A DNA stretch of 64,000 nt from Promethearchaeota archaeon (GCA_016840165.1 JAEOSU010000009.1:16331-80330), one strand, 5' to 3'. Shown: positions 16,949 to 26,274, counted from the first letter of the stretch. Notes: generated from the letters alone by a model not told the origin. Translations and numbers: made by a program.

Positions 16949-18619
16949 TTATGCGTCCGGAGTATCATAGAGCATTAAGTCTTTAATTTGAGCCATCATA
17001 TTATCCGTTAACCGTTTCAGTTCTTCGTAATCAGGCATAGGTTTACCCCAATATTTTTTATGTTCTAAGAAAACTGGTCCGGCTTTGAATATATTACCTT
17101 TGTAGAAATTTATGTTCTTTGCATGTTTCGGATAAGTATTTTCAGTACCAGTGACACCAACTAACACGATCGGTACTTGAGCTTCAATTGCCAACCGTAT
17201 TGCCCCCGTATGAGCATCCAATAACTCGCCATTACCAGGATTTGTTGTTCCCTCTGGATAGATGGTTACTATTTGCCCTTTACTAAGTAAATATCTAGCA
17301 TAATTAAATGAATCCACATCGTGGGCTCCTCTTCTTAATGGAAAGGCAAAATGGGTTCTTACCCATGCATTTACTACAGGGATTTGAAATAAGGACTGCT
17401 TAGACATTTGCCAAATTGGTCTTTTCTTATGAATTCCAAAAGCAGTTGCGAGCATAATTACATCCCATTCAGAATTGTGATTCGTACAGAGTATAAATGC
17501 CCCTTCATCAGGGATGTTTTTCTCCCAATCTATGACACGGTAGGGAGCCATAATATCACACCACCTATTCACTACCTGAGCCGAAAACATATATATAGTC
17601 TCTTTAAATTTCCAATCAATCTTCAATTCCTCTAAACTTCTAATTAATGCATACCATGAATCATCAATCAATTGTAGTGTTCCTTTCAATAAATCCTTTC
17701 CATATGTTTTCAGATTAAATTTTGACTTCTGTTCAACATCTTCTGGTGATCCAATCGAAAGCTCCTCCTGTGGTTTTCCATAAATCCCTTGCCTTAATTC
17801 ATATATTACTGTTCTTAATTCATTGGTCAATCTCCTTATGTCATCATATGACATCTTATCAACATCGTATTTGTCATAGTATATAGGTTCTCCTACTCGC
17901 GCGATTACTTGAGTTGGTTTCATCACTAATTTTCCTTTTGGTAATGCATTCTGCGAACCAATTATTGCCATTGGGACAATAGGGCAATCCATCTCTAAAG
18001 CTAAACGCACTGCTCCTGTCTTGAATTCACCGATATTCTCATCGTGGGCGCGAGTTCCTTCTGGAAAAATACCGACTACTTCACCTTCACTTAATAAATC
18101 CTTTGCATATTGCCAACCAAGTGTTGGATTCTCTCGATCTAATTTAAATGCACTTAAATTAGTAAATAAAGTTCTAACTATAGGGGTCTTGAAATTATCT
18201 AATTTACTCATCCAATGAATATGGCGATGCATGGCTGCTCCACAGAAAAACGGGTCCAAATGACTGTTATGAGTACTTACGAGAATAACGGGGCCCCATT
18301 CTGGAAAGAGGTTCTTCTTTGGATATTCGGCTTTGAAGTTCCAAAACATCCTAGCTGCAAGTTTAACATATATATATGCCGCCCACCATTGAAATCTCTT
18401 TTCTAAGTGAGTGAGATTCAACCGCTCGATAATATCCCGGTAGATATTATTGATTGAGTCGATTGGATTGTATTTTAAAAGCTTATAGAGAACATTTTCA
18501 TGCGTTTTATCCAGCTTCAAATCTCCTTTAAGTTTTTCCTCTATTATTCTTTCTGGCTCGTAGTCATAGTCCTTTGAGACGACTTGCTTTGGTTTTTGCG
18601 TTTGTTTTTCGAGTTCCAT
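16949..18619 (-). CDS. Tandem PlsC-type acyltransferase (two LPLAT domains)
   Basis: The 556-residue protein has two complete 1-acylglycerol-3-phosphate acyltransferase-like domains. Domain 1 (residues about 95-270) has STHNSHLDPFF (HX4D), FKLDRE, GIFPEGTRAHDE and CPIVPMAIIGS. Domain 2 (about 360-545) has CTNHNSEWDVIM (HX4D), PLRRGAHD, TIYPEGTTNPGN and VPIVLVGVTG. Both carry intact motif I His-Asp, so both could be active. Such enzymes esterify acyl chains to glycerophosphate backbones, which is surprising in an archaeon whose core lipids are isoprenoid ethers. It is the first gene of the cluster, preceded by a conserved promoter element at 18708-18753. Confidence 0.9.
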   Translation of the reverse strand: MELEKQTQKPKQVVSKDYDYEPERIIEEKLKGDLKLDKTHENVLYKLLKYNPIDSINNIYRDIIERLNLTHLEKRFQWWAAYIYVKLAARMFWNFKAEYPKKNLFPEWGPVILVSTHNSHLDPFFCGAAMHRHIHWMSKLDNFKTPIVRTLFTNLSAFKLDRENPTLGWQYAKDLLSEGEVVGIFPEGTRAHDENIGEFKTGAVRLALEMDCPIVPMAIIGSQNALPKGKLVMKPTQVIARVGEPIYYDKYDVDKMSYDDIRRLTNELRTVIYELRQGIYGKPQEELSIGSPEDVEQKSKFNLKTYGKDLLKGTLQLIDDSWYALIRSLEELKIDWKFKETIYMFSAQVVNRWCDIMAPYRVIDWEKNIPDEGAFILCTNHNSEWDVIMLATAFGIHKKRPIWQMSKQSLFQIPVVNAWVRTHFAFPLRRGAHDVDSFNYARYLLSKGQIVTIYPEGTTNPGNGELLDAHTGAIRLAIEAQVPIVLVGVTGTENTYPKHAKNINFYKGNIFKAGPVFLEHKKYWGKPMPDYEELKRLTDNMMAQIKDLMLYDTPDA

Positions 18620-18915
18620 AATTTCTCAACTCTACGAATTATTAAAAAAAGGGCTAAAATTTAATAAAGTCCCTTTTCAAGTGTAATTATCTTTACTTAA
18701 AGATCCTTTTGTTTTTATATTTATTCATTTAATTAATATGCAATTAAGTATGATACCTAGATTGCTAAAATGGAAGGTCTAAGGCTATTTTTTAGTATTA
18801 TTTCTTTAATTTCAAAAAAGGAAGAATGTCTATTCCACTTGAAGATCTCATTCTTTAATTTATATATTTCAGATAAAATTATTTTCCATCAGGAATTAAT
18901 TTTAAGAATTTGATT
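18620..18915. other. Intergenic region between the lipid cluster and HAD gene
   Basis: About 296 AT-rich bases. Apart from the promoter element at 18708-18753 I see no open frame with a plausible start, no tRNA-like fold and no strong hairpin. Confidence 0.5.
18708..18753 (-). promoter_or_regulatory. Conserved promoter element, copy 1 (upstream of tandem PlsC)
   Basis: A 46-nt segment matches 19717-19762 without gaps at 40 of 46 positions. Read on the minus strand, it contains TACTTAATTGCATATTAA followed by an AAATATAAAAACAAA TATA-like box about 90 nt before the PlsC start codon. Position and orientation fit an archaeal promoter plus a shared upstream operator. The role is inferred. Confidence 0.6.
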
Positions 18916-19671
18916 TTATTTAGAATTAGATGGCTTTTTTTGTTCTACCAATCCTAAAAGTTCATCCAATGATTCAACCAAAACTTCTGGGCTGGATTCA
19001 GCTAATGTTTGTTTACTACTTACACCACTTGCTATGCCAACCGTCCATACTCCTGCTTCTTTGCCCGATATGATATCAGAAGGCATGTCTCCGATCATGA
19101 TGAATTCTTTTAATTTAGTTGATTTATAACTTTCAAGAACCGGAGTTAAAGCATTAGGATCGGGTTTTAGTGCAGGTAATAGATCTGCCCCATATACTCC
19201 TTTAAATAAATGTTCGATATTTTCCTTCTCGAGATGTTCCAATACATTTCTGGTTTGATTATGTGAAACGATAAATAAATCGAAAGATTTCTTAAGTTTT
19301 TTCAATATTTCTATGCAATTTGGATAAAATGGAGCCTCTTTCGCATAAGTCAAATATTTGGTGAAAATTCTAACAGCTATTTCTAATTTCTTAAAAAATG
19401 TAAGTGATTTTAAGGATGTTATGTACTCAAACATATCATACGATTCAAGCAGGATTTTAGGAAGAGGATATCCTTGAATAGTTTCCATTAAAGCTCCTAT
19501 TTCTTCTATTGTATTGCTGATATCAGCATTAATATTTTTTTTTTGATATACTTCCTCTATTGATTTTTGCAGCGGTTCTCTAATATCTAGAAGTGTACCA
19601 TCAAAATCAAAAATAATACCTTTAATCGCTCCTGTTTGGAGCCGTTTTAATAGTTGGTTGTCAGCGGACAT
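18916..19671 (-). CDS. HAD-superfamily phosphatase, phosphoglycolate phosphatase-like
   Basis: The 251-residue protein carries all four HAD motifs: IIFDFDGTLLDIREP (nucleophile Asp about 22 and DxD), FIVSHNQTR (motif II Ser/Thr), LKPDPNALTPVL (motif III Lys) and MIGDMPSDIISGKEAG (motif IV, metal Asp pair). An inserted helical cap lies between motifs I and II (about residues 30-115), as in subfamily IA. It would hydrolyse a small phosphorylated metabolite in the cytoplasm; the substrate is unknown. It is transcribed alone from a promoter element almost identical to that of the neighbouring lipid cluster (19717-19762), suggesting common regulation. Confidence 0.85.
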   Translation of the reverse strand: MSADNQLLKRLQTGAIKGIIFDFDGTLLDIREPLQKSIEEVYQKKNINADISNTIEEIGALMETIQGYPLPKILLESYDMFEYITSLKSLTFFKKLEIAVRIFTKYLTYAKEAPFYPNCIEILKKLKKSFDLFIVSHNQTRNVLEHLEKENIEHLFKGVYGADLLPALKPDPNALTPVLESYKSTKLKEFIMIGDMPSDIISGKEAGVWTVGIASGVSSKQTLAESSPEVLVESLDELLGLVEQKKPSNSK

Positions 19672-19716
19672 GAATTTAAATTTGTAGGTTGTTGAATATC
19701 TTTATGAAAAGAATTA

Positions 19717-19762
19717 TTTGTTTTTATATTTAATCGATTGAATAATATGCTATTAAGTATGA
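19717..19762 (-). promoter_or_regulatory. Conserved promoter element, copy 2 (upstream of HAD gene)
   Basis: Ungapped 40/46 match to 18708-18753. The minus-strand reading has TACTTAATAGCATATTATT then AAATATAAAAACAAA, about 45 nt before the HAD start. The rest of the roughly 300-nt intergenic region (19672-19971) is AT-rich without a credible gene; a minus-strand open frame there is Phe/Leu/Lys-rich and looks non-coding. Confidence 0.6.
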
Positions 19763-19971
19763 AAATAATAAATCTGTAGACTATCTTTTTTAAGCAGAAA
19801 AAGCAATAATTTTTCTTTTTCAAAAACAACTCTCTAAGATTATAATTTAGCTTTTTTAGATATTTTAACAGTATTAATTTTATTGTTTCATATAAATTCT
19901 CTGCCAAAATTATTTATACTGATTTTGTTATTAAGAATTTAAAACTTTAACTTATCTAATAATTAAAAAGG

Positions 19972-22263
19972 GTGTCTAAGGTGGAAAGGAAATGTAAGCT
20001 TTCTATAATAATTATATTTTTTTTGACGCTTAATTGTACTCTAATGATGAGATTTTTCAATTCTTTAACAACTTCACCAAGTGGTGAAAGTTTTGGGTTA
20101 AAGAGTAGTCAAATTTATGCTGGAAATTATTCTGGTGATATTTCAATAATGTATTTTGATCAAGACTCTATCTCATCATCAGAATTTAGTACTTCCTCTT
20201 TAACACAAATTATTCCTCATAATATATCAAGACCTGGGGCAGAATATAAAGTGAACAATTTAGATATTTATGCAGAGATAGCCTTCGGTCATAAAATTGC
20301 GGGAAATATATCGGAACAGATTAGCTATGCTCCATCATTAGCTTTTGGACAAGAATTTATCTATCCAGATATAGAATATCTTGAAGGTTTTCTCCTTTAT
20401 TTAAATTATAGTCTGCTTTTAGAGCCAATTTCATATTATTATTGGGATGTGTCTATCTATGATGAATTTTTTACCACCGAAATTGATTGGTTTTATAACT
20501 ATGAAGAAAGAAAAGAAGTAGATGAGTGGATGCGTTTTGAACCGTATGTGCATAAATATAATGTGTCCCAGAAATACAATATTGTTTTGAGGTTTTATCA
20601 CTCCAATTTAGGATATGTCCGACCATTTGATTTTTGGAAGGCAGAAAACTATACTAGTCCTATCTATAATCAAGGAGCAACTACTTACTTCAATGGCACT
20701 GACTTTGTCCCGGTTAAAAATGATACAACATCAGATTTGCTCTGCTATTTATTATATTCTGAAAAGTTAAATCCATCAACTATTGATATTCAATTTATCA
20801 TCAATGATGTATCCTATACTCCTATTTATGCTGATACTTATGTATATTATTCCCACTCCTTTGGTGCCCCACTATTTCAAGCTATCAATCTTACTATAAT
20901 AAGTGATAAAGTAATCCCAGTATTACGCGTCACCACAGATGTATATTATATTAATTTAATCCAAGCGGAGGGAATTTATAAGGTTTATAATAATCACATT
21001 GAATGGGTTATAAATTATCCATATAGAGAAATTCACTATGGATGGCCTCCCCCCCTCTTCTTGTTCGAAAAAGACTGGGTTCTGGACTCTTTAAATGACT
21101 CACGTGGTTTTGAGATGAGTGATATTTATTTTGGTCCAGTTACCTTATATAATACGTCATATTATGGTATTGTCACATTTTTTGGGCCCCCTTTAGAACA
21201 AGGGAATTATACTGGTACTTTTTTCTCACCGAATTATTGTCAATCAATCAATCCTCAATTAAAAACAGTAAACGGATTTATTTCTCAAGTTTCATTTGAA
21301 CTTGGACAGACTTTTCGCATCGAGGCACCTTTGATCAGCACTTTATACCCAAATGTAACTGATGGAATAGGCCAAATTAATTTACGAAATCCCTCGGGTC
21401 AAATAATCCATGATGAATCAAATATATCTCCTACTGATGGCAAACTTATTAGTTCAGAAATCGAAATTACTAATGAAATGGAAGAAGGTATATATGAAGT
21501 TGAGATTTTTTGGTCAAATGGTAAAGAGGTAGCATATTATACCTTTCAATTTGAAGTAAGAGCACCCCTCAATTTACTTTTAATCATTGGCTTATCTTTA
21601 TCTATTGGAGTAATTTCTATTGCAGCTGCGTTAGTAGTAAGAAGGCAAATTCGCATGAGAAATTGGGAAAAATCATTACGAAATTTATTTGTATTAACAA
21701 AAGACGGATTAAGTCTCTACGAATATTCATTTGGGATCGAGATTCAAGATCCTGCTCTTATTTCTGGAATGATAGCCGCTCTCACTCAATTTGTACGGGA
21801 AGCTACAGGAAGTAAGAAGGCGCTTCGCACTGTTGACCAAGAAGATAAAAAAGTTCTTCTTTATCATGGGAGCTATACAACCACAGCTTTATTAGCAGAA
21901 AAAGATTTGCCAATTATCCATAAAAGGATTAAAGGTTTTGCTGAGGAATTTGAAGGAACCTTTAATAAGAATATTAAGCATTTTAGTGGCGAAGTATCTG
22001 CTTTTAAAAATGCAAATGTAATAGTAAACAAATATTTTCCCTTAGATGTAGAAGAACAAGTTATACGGGGAGTTCGTGAAAAATTAATAGAATTTCGAGA
22101 ACGTTTAAATGTATTAACTGACCCAAGACATATTATATCCTTAATGAGAGAAATAACTGAATTTATCTCTCGGTATCATGCGATAGTTAACGAGCATTAT
22201 CTCAATTATTACAATGAGATTATCAAAGTAGCAGAGCAAAAAATCTCTGGGCAATCTAATTAA
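19972..22263 (+). CDS. Membrane-anchored surface protein with cytosolic longin/roadblock-like domain
   Basis: This 763-residue protein starts at GTG and has an N-terminal hydrophobic segment (LSIIIIFFLTLNCTLMMRFF). A large extracellular, Asn/Tyr-rich beta region (about 35-530) carries many N-x-S/T sequons. A single membrane helix follows (about 534-556, LLLIIGLSLSIGVISIAAAL) with a basic stop, then a cytosolic region from about 563. That region opens with LRNLFVLTKDGLSLYEYSF and has the later block FSGEVSAFKNANVIVNKYF, which is shared with the MFS fusion at 53986-55620 and the small protein at 61995-62441. This is the Asgard longin/roadblock-type pattern, usually linked to small-GTPase control. 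It may be a transmembrane receptor. Followed by two MFS genes. Confidence 0.75.
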   Translation: MSKVERKCKLSIIIIFFLTLNCTLMMRFFNSLTTSPSGESFGLKSSQIYAGNYSGDISIMYFDQDSISSSEFSTSSLTQIIPHNISRPGAEYKVNNLDIYAEIAFGHKIAGNISEQISYAPSLAFGQEFIYPDIEYLEGFLLYLNYSLLLEPISYYYWDVSIYDEFFTTEIDWFYNYEERKEVDEWMRFEPYVHKYNVSQKYNIVLRFYHSNLGYVRPFDFWKAENYTSPIYNQGATTYFNGTDFVPVKNDTTSDLLCYLLYSEKLNPSTIDIQFIINDVSYTPIYADTYVYYSHSFGAPLFQAINLTIISDKVIPVLRVTTDVYYINLIQAEGIYKVYNNHIEWVINYPYREIHYGWPPPLFLFEKDWVLDSLNDSRGFEMSDIYFGPVTLYNTSYYGIVTFFGPPLEQGNYTGTFFSPNYCQSINPQLKTVNGFISQVSFELGQTFRIEAPLISTLYPNVTDGIGQINLRNPSGQIIHDESNISPTDGKLISSEIEITNEMEEGIYEVEIFWSNGKEVAYYTFQFEVRAPLNLLLIIGLSLSIGVISIAAALVVRRQIRMRNWEKSLRNLFVLTKDGLSLYEYSFGIEIQDPALISGMIAALTQFVREATGSKKALRTVDQEDKKVLLYHGSYTTTALLAEKDLPIIHKRIKGFAEEFEGTFNKNIKHFSGEVSAFKNANVIVNKYFPLDVEEQVIRGVREKLIEFRERLNVLTDPRHIISLMREITEFISRYHAIVNEHYLNYYNEIIKVAEQKISGQSN

Positions 22264-22374
22264 ACTTTTTTTCTTTTCCTTTCATTTATCTAATACGTCT
22301 AATAGGACTCATAAGCTTTAATAGAATTTCATTATTTATTTTCTCTATAGAAAGGAGCATATTGGATTCGTTAT

Positions 22375-23571
22375 ATGGATGAAAAAAAATATAAAATATT
22401 TCCTATCTTGTTTTTAGCCTTTTTTAGGGTTGCATTAGGGGTAGCTATTGGTTTAGCAGTTCCAATATACTTAATTAGTATAAATCTTGAACCTGAATTT
22501 ATTGGAATCATTACTTCTGGAACAGCGATGGCATATTTATTCTCCCCCTTACTATTTCGTAACATTCATAAAAAATTAGGTTTAAAAATGACCTTAATTC
22601 TCTCAAGCTCGGGATTTTTATTAATTCAAATAATAATTCAATTTACATTAGATCCTTGGGTTATCTATATTCTTTTAATCGCGGATGGAATCTTTTTAGG
22701 CTTCTTTTGGCCTGATTTAATGAATATTATCTCTATTATATCAAATCAAAAACAATATTATAAGAATGAACAAGAGAAAAACAAATTAATGAAATCATAT
22801 AGTCTGGCTTGGAATTTAGGAGGAGTATTTAGTTTTATAATGGGGACCATACTTCTTTTCTTGATAGATAATAATTTAATTATGTTTAATTTCGCACTGA
22901 TTTTTGCTATAATTGGGGTTATCTTTGCATTTTTAATTCAAAATCCAGATAATGATGTCAAATCGGAGATTGTCATCCCTCCTGATAATGGTTTAAAGTG
23001 TATCCCTATTGAAGATGAAGTTTCCTTTCCTTTATATATCCCTCTTATGATAATTGGAATCTATGGCTTCTTAATCGGAGGAGTAGGATTAGCTTATCCG
23101 CTTAAGTCTGATTTATTAAGTTATGCGGTGTTCACAAATTATCTTTTTTATGCCATACGTTTGGCATCTCAAACAACAACTATCGCTAAATCAATGGATT
23201 TTAAACTCAATCGTATTAAAAAGGTGCTTCCTTATTCTACGGCGATCATCATCTTCACTCTTGTATTAATGGCTTTCAATCAAAATCTTATAATGTTTGG
23301 TGTTTTATTTTTTATTTTTGGGACATTCTTATCATTTCATTACGTACTCTCATTCAAATTGATTGTATTTAAAAATATTGCTGAGAATACTTCGAAATAT
23401 AGCGCCTACTTCGAGACTATGGTAGGATTTGGCTTTTTTTTTGCCCCTATTGTTTTAGGATTTGTGGTAAATTTAGGTATCGACATAGGTTTTCTGTTTT
23501 TAGCCAGCTTATGTATATTAAGCTTAATTTTTTATTTATTGAAGAGAAAGAAAATAACGATACAGACATAA
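22375..23571 (+). CDS. MFS-type membrane transporter
   Basis: The 398-residue protein has about twelve hydrophobic helices in two six-helix halves, the major facilitator superfamily layout. The first half includes FFRVALGVAIGLAVPIYLI, GTAMAYLFSPLLFR and a short basic loop (HKKLGLKM) in the position of the conserved MFS loop 2-3; the centre carries a soluble loop (about 195-215). Length is typical. It probably exports or imports a small molecule; no substrate-specific signature is visible. It starts at ATG 110 bp after the surface-sensor gene and is followed by a second MFS gene on the same strand. Confidence 0.8.
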   Translation: MDEKKYKIFPILFLAFFRVALGVAIGLAVPIYLISINLEPEFIGIITSGTAMAYLFSPLLFRNIHKKLGLKMTLILSSSGFLLIQIIIQFTLDPWVIYILLIADGIFLGFFWPDLMNIISIISNQKQYYKNEQEKNKLMKSYSLAWNLGGVFSFIMGTILLFLIDNNLIMFNFALIFAIIGVIFAFLIQNPDNDVKSEIVIPPDNGLKCIPIEDEVSFPLYIPLMIIGIYGFLIGGVGLAYPLKSDLLSYAVFTNYLFYAIRLASQTTTIAKSMDFKLNRIKKVLPYSTAIIIFTLVLMAFNQNLIMFGVLFFIFGTFLSFHYVLSFKLIVFKNIAENTSKYSAYFETMVGFGFFFAPIVLGFVVNLGIDIGFLFLASLCILSLIFYLLKRKKITIQT

Positions 23572-23647
23572 ATTTTGAACATAATAGTCTATCTTTTCAA
23601 TAGATTCAAATTTCAAAAACCATTTTAAGGTAGCATACCAAGGCAAC

Positions 23648-25060
23648 TTGAAACTGAGTCTCATGCCTCAAGAACATCGATATAATTCTCTTCTCTGGCC
23701 AATTTATTTTTTAAATGGATTTCAAAGTATCGCGTGGGGAGGGATTATCTTCCTTATCGTTCCGATATCGCGAATAATTTGGCCAGGAGATCCGAGTCAT
23801 GCCTTAGAAATGGGAATAATGATCACAACTTTATCTTGGTCTGCATCTATTTCAGGGCTGTTATTGGGATTTTATATCGATAAATATTCTCGAAAGAAAA
23901 TTCTATTTATAATATCCATATTTAGGGGTATTGCCATTATACTACTAGGTTTTGGGATTCAAGGCGGAGAAGACTTTACTTATCTTTATTTCTTAATCTT
24001 TATATCGATTTTTGGAATTTTTGCAGGGTTAAGTTGGCCGACAGTCATTTCTCTCTCTAATGATATTGTACCTAAGGAGCATAGGTCTAGATTTTTTGGG
24101 AATTATGAGATTGTTCGTTCTTTAACGATGACACTGGGGTTTGTTTTTGGAGCTTTATTAATGCAAACAGGTTATTGGCGTTTCTTTTTTTGGATAGCTG
24201 GCAGTGGAATAATTATATTCGGAATTGTTTATGATATCCAAAGCGAGGAACCGAAACGCGGTGCTCAAGAAGAAGAATTGATTCATATTTTAAAAAAGGA
24301 TAATCTAACTTATAATTATAAAATTAATCGAGAAATGATGAAGAAAACAATGTTTAGTAAAACCAATATTGTTGCCTTAATCGAAGGTATTTTTACATGG
24401 ATTCTAATGGGTTCTATTAATTTCTTGATACTTAATCTGATCCAAAACGAGCCACACAATATCTCAGAATTTTCAACTAGTATATTTATGGTAATTTTTG
24501 GATTAACGGGGGGCATCTCAGGTCAGCTAATTTTGGCTCGATTAAGTGATAAACTCGCTCGGAAATATATGAATGCACGAGTACTAATGATTATTTTTGC
24601 TTTAATAGGCGGTATCATAACATTTGCGCTCTTTTTCTTTATTCCTTGGCCAAATTTAACAGTGGAACAGGGAAAAGATATTATATATTTAATGTCATTC
24701 CCAGCAATTTGGTTAATGGGAGCTTTATTCTTCTTTTCCAGATCCATTTTTTCTCTCTATATTGTAAATCAAAGCCCCGTGTTACAACATATCAATTTGC
24801 CTGAAGCGCAAGCTCAAATTGTCTCTTGGAATCAATTTTTAGAAAACCTTGGCAGAGGAATAGGACCCGCAATAAGTGGACTTTTATTGGTCCTTACACA
24901 ATATAATTATCAGCAGACTATTCTCTATGTAATTTTATGTATTTTACCAGGAGTAATCCTCTGGACATTTGCGATAAAATGGTATCCGAGTAATGTTATT
25001 CAAATTAAAGCCATCTTAAAAGAAAGAGCAGAATCTATTAAATCAAATTCTAAATCCTAA
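23648..25060 (+). CDS. MFS transporter
   Basis: The 470-residue protein is a twelve-helix major facilitator. The loop 2-3 motif is clear (GLLLGFYIDKYSRKKILFII, close to GxxxDxxxRRxx), as is the helix-5 region (EIVRSLTMTLGFVFGALLMQ) and a second GQLILARLSDKLARK loop in the C-terminal half. It is of the drug/sugar/solute exporter type; substrate not predictable. The TTG start at 23648 is possible, but ATG at 23663 (MPQEHRYNSLLWPIYFL) is equally good and closer to the first helix. Same strand as the preceding MFS gene, 76 bp away, so probably one transcript. Confidence 0.85.
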   Translation: MKLSLMPQEHRYNSLLWPIYFLNGFQSIAWGGIIFLIVPISRIIWPGDPSHALEMGIMITTLSWSASISGLLLGFYIDKYSRKKILFIISIFRGIAIILLGFGIQGGEDFTYLYFLIFISIFGIFAGLSWPTVISLSNDIVPKEHRSRFFGNYEIVRSLTMTLGFVFGALLMQTGYWRFFFWIAGSGIIIFGIVYDIQSEEPKRGAQEEELIHILKKDNLTYNYKINREMMKKTMFSKTNIVALIEGIFTWILMGSINFLILNLIQNEPHNISEFSTSIFMVIFGLTGGISGQLILARLSDKLARKYMNARVLMIIFALIGGIITFALFFFIPWPNLTVEQGKDIIYLMSFPAIWLMGALFFFSRSIFSLYIVNQSPVLQHINLPEAQAQIVSWNQFLENLGRGIGPAISGLLLVLTQYNYQQTILYVILCILPGVILWTFAIKWYPSNVIQIKAILKERAESIKSNSKS

Positions 25061-25118
25061 ATAAATGATTTTGATTAATAATAAAAAAATTTAATAATAA
25101 AACAAGAAGTAAGAAATT

Positions 25119-25610
25119 ATGGTAAAAGTATTAGTGGTATATTATTCGTTGACTGGTAATACCAAATTTATTGCAAATCATATAGGCAATGAACTAAATG
25201 CAGATTTCGAAGAAGTAAAACCCGTCAAAGATTTGGATCCGGAAAGTGGTTCGAAATACTTCTGGGGTGGAATGAAAGCTACGATGAAGATTAAACCTAA
25301 ACTAGAAAAGTTAATACATAATCCAATGGATTATGATTTAATTATTATCGGTAGTCCTGTATGGGCGTGGACATTATCTCCGCCAATTCGGTCTTATTGC
25401 TCGCAATTTGATTTAAAGGATAAAAATGTGGCGTTAATCACCAGCAGTAGCGGTGATGGAGTAAAGGCAATGAATAGATTTAAGGATTTTCTGATAGATA
25501 GTAATATTATTGGTGAATACCGCTTTCAAGATCCCTTGACTAACAATCCAGAACAAGCTAGAGAAAAGGCAACTGAATGGGTAAAAGAATTAATGAGGAT
25601 CATCCAATAA
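25119..25610 (+). CDS. Flavodoxin-like FMN protein
   Basis: The 163-residue protein has the flavodoxin FMN phosphate-binding loop VYYSLTGNTKFIANHI near the N terminus, the second FMN loop GSPVWAWTLSPPIRSYCSQF around residues 78-97 and the third ALITSSSGDGVKAMNRF. It resembles the archaeal/bacterial flavodoxin family used as NAD(P)H-linked or low-potential electron carriers. It may serve the Fe-S dehydratase-type enzymes encoded about 7 kb away, but nothing directly links them. The start is an ATG after an AT-rich leader; monocistronic. Confidence 0.88.
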   Translation: MVKVLVVYYSLTGNTKFIANHIGNELNADFEEVKPVKDLDPESGSKYFWGGMKATMKIKPKLEKLIHNPMDYDLIIIGSPVWAWTLSPPIRSYCSQFDLKDKNVALITSSSGDGVKAMNRFKDFLIDSNIIGEYRFQDPLTNNPEQAREKATEWVKELMRIIQ

Positions 25611-25728
25611 GAAGTGATTAAGTAATTTTTAAAATTTAAAATTATATTTTTTTACTCTATTCCTTTTTTAAATATTTATTGAATCATAAACATTTAAATT
25701 GATAATTAAGTATTAAACAAAGTAGATT

Positions 25729-26274
25729 ATGAGTGATTTTAAGTTCAAGCTCCCAATAATCGGCGACGGCGGTGTGGGTAAAACTACATTAACACATCGT
25801 TATTTAGAGGGCATTTTTGATGAGAAATATGCCCTTACAATCGGAATGGAGTTTTATATTAAGAAACTTGAGGTTGATGAGAAAATGACTAGCCTTCATA
25901 TCTGGGACTTCGCTGGAGAAGAAAAATTCCGATTTCTTTTGCCAGGAGTTATAAATGAAGCAAATGGTACTTTATTTATGTTCGATATCACTCGCTACAA
26001 GACATTTAGCAATCTGATAGATTGGTTAGCTGTTTTTAACGAAACAAATAGAAATTATGGTCAACAAGTTGAAACTATCTTGATAGGAAGCAAGTTAGAT
26101 CTTGAACAAGCGCGCACGGTTTCCAAAACTGATGCTGCTGAATTCGCTAAAGAACATAATTTTTCAGAATATATAGAATGTTCTTCTAAAACTGGAGAGA
26201 ATGTACAGTTAATCTTTGAAAGAATCGCACGATTAATGCTAAAGAACGAAATTTCGCTGCTGAAAAAAAAGTAA
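25729..26274 (+). CDS. Rab/Ras-like small GTPase
   Basis: The 181-residue single-domain GTPase has G1 IIGDGGVGKTTLTHRY, G2 Thr in YALTIGMEFY, G3 IWDFAGEEKFRF (DxxGxE, where Rab has DTAGQE) and G5 ECSSKTGENV. G4 is GSKLDL, with Ser in place of Asn of NKxD, a variant seen in some divergent GTPases that may weaken guanine specificity. The C terminus ends in LLKKK with no cysteine, so no prenylation is expected. Asgard archaea carry many such GTPases; partners are unknown. Monocistronic. Confidence 0.92.
   Translation: MSDFKFKLPIIGDGGVGKTTLTHRYLEGIFDEKYALTIGMEFYIKKLEVDEKMTSLHIWDFAGEEKFRFLLPGVINEANGTLFMFDITRYKTFSNLIDWLAVFNETNRNYGQQVETILIGSKLDLEQARTVSKTDAAEFAKEHNFSEYIECSSKTGENVQLIFERIARLMLKNEISLLKKK

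Noticed and set aside
19647..19907. Minus-strand 86-codon frame upstream of the HAD gene
   Set aside because: Rich in Phe, Leu, Lys and Asn from AT-rich DNA; overlaps the HAD start and the conserved promoter element, so it is probably non-coding.
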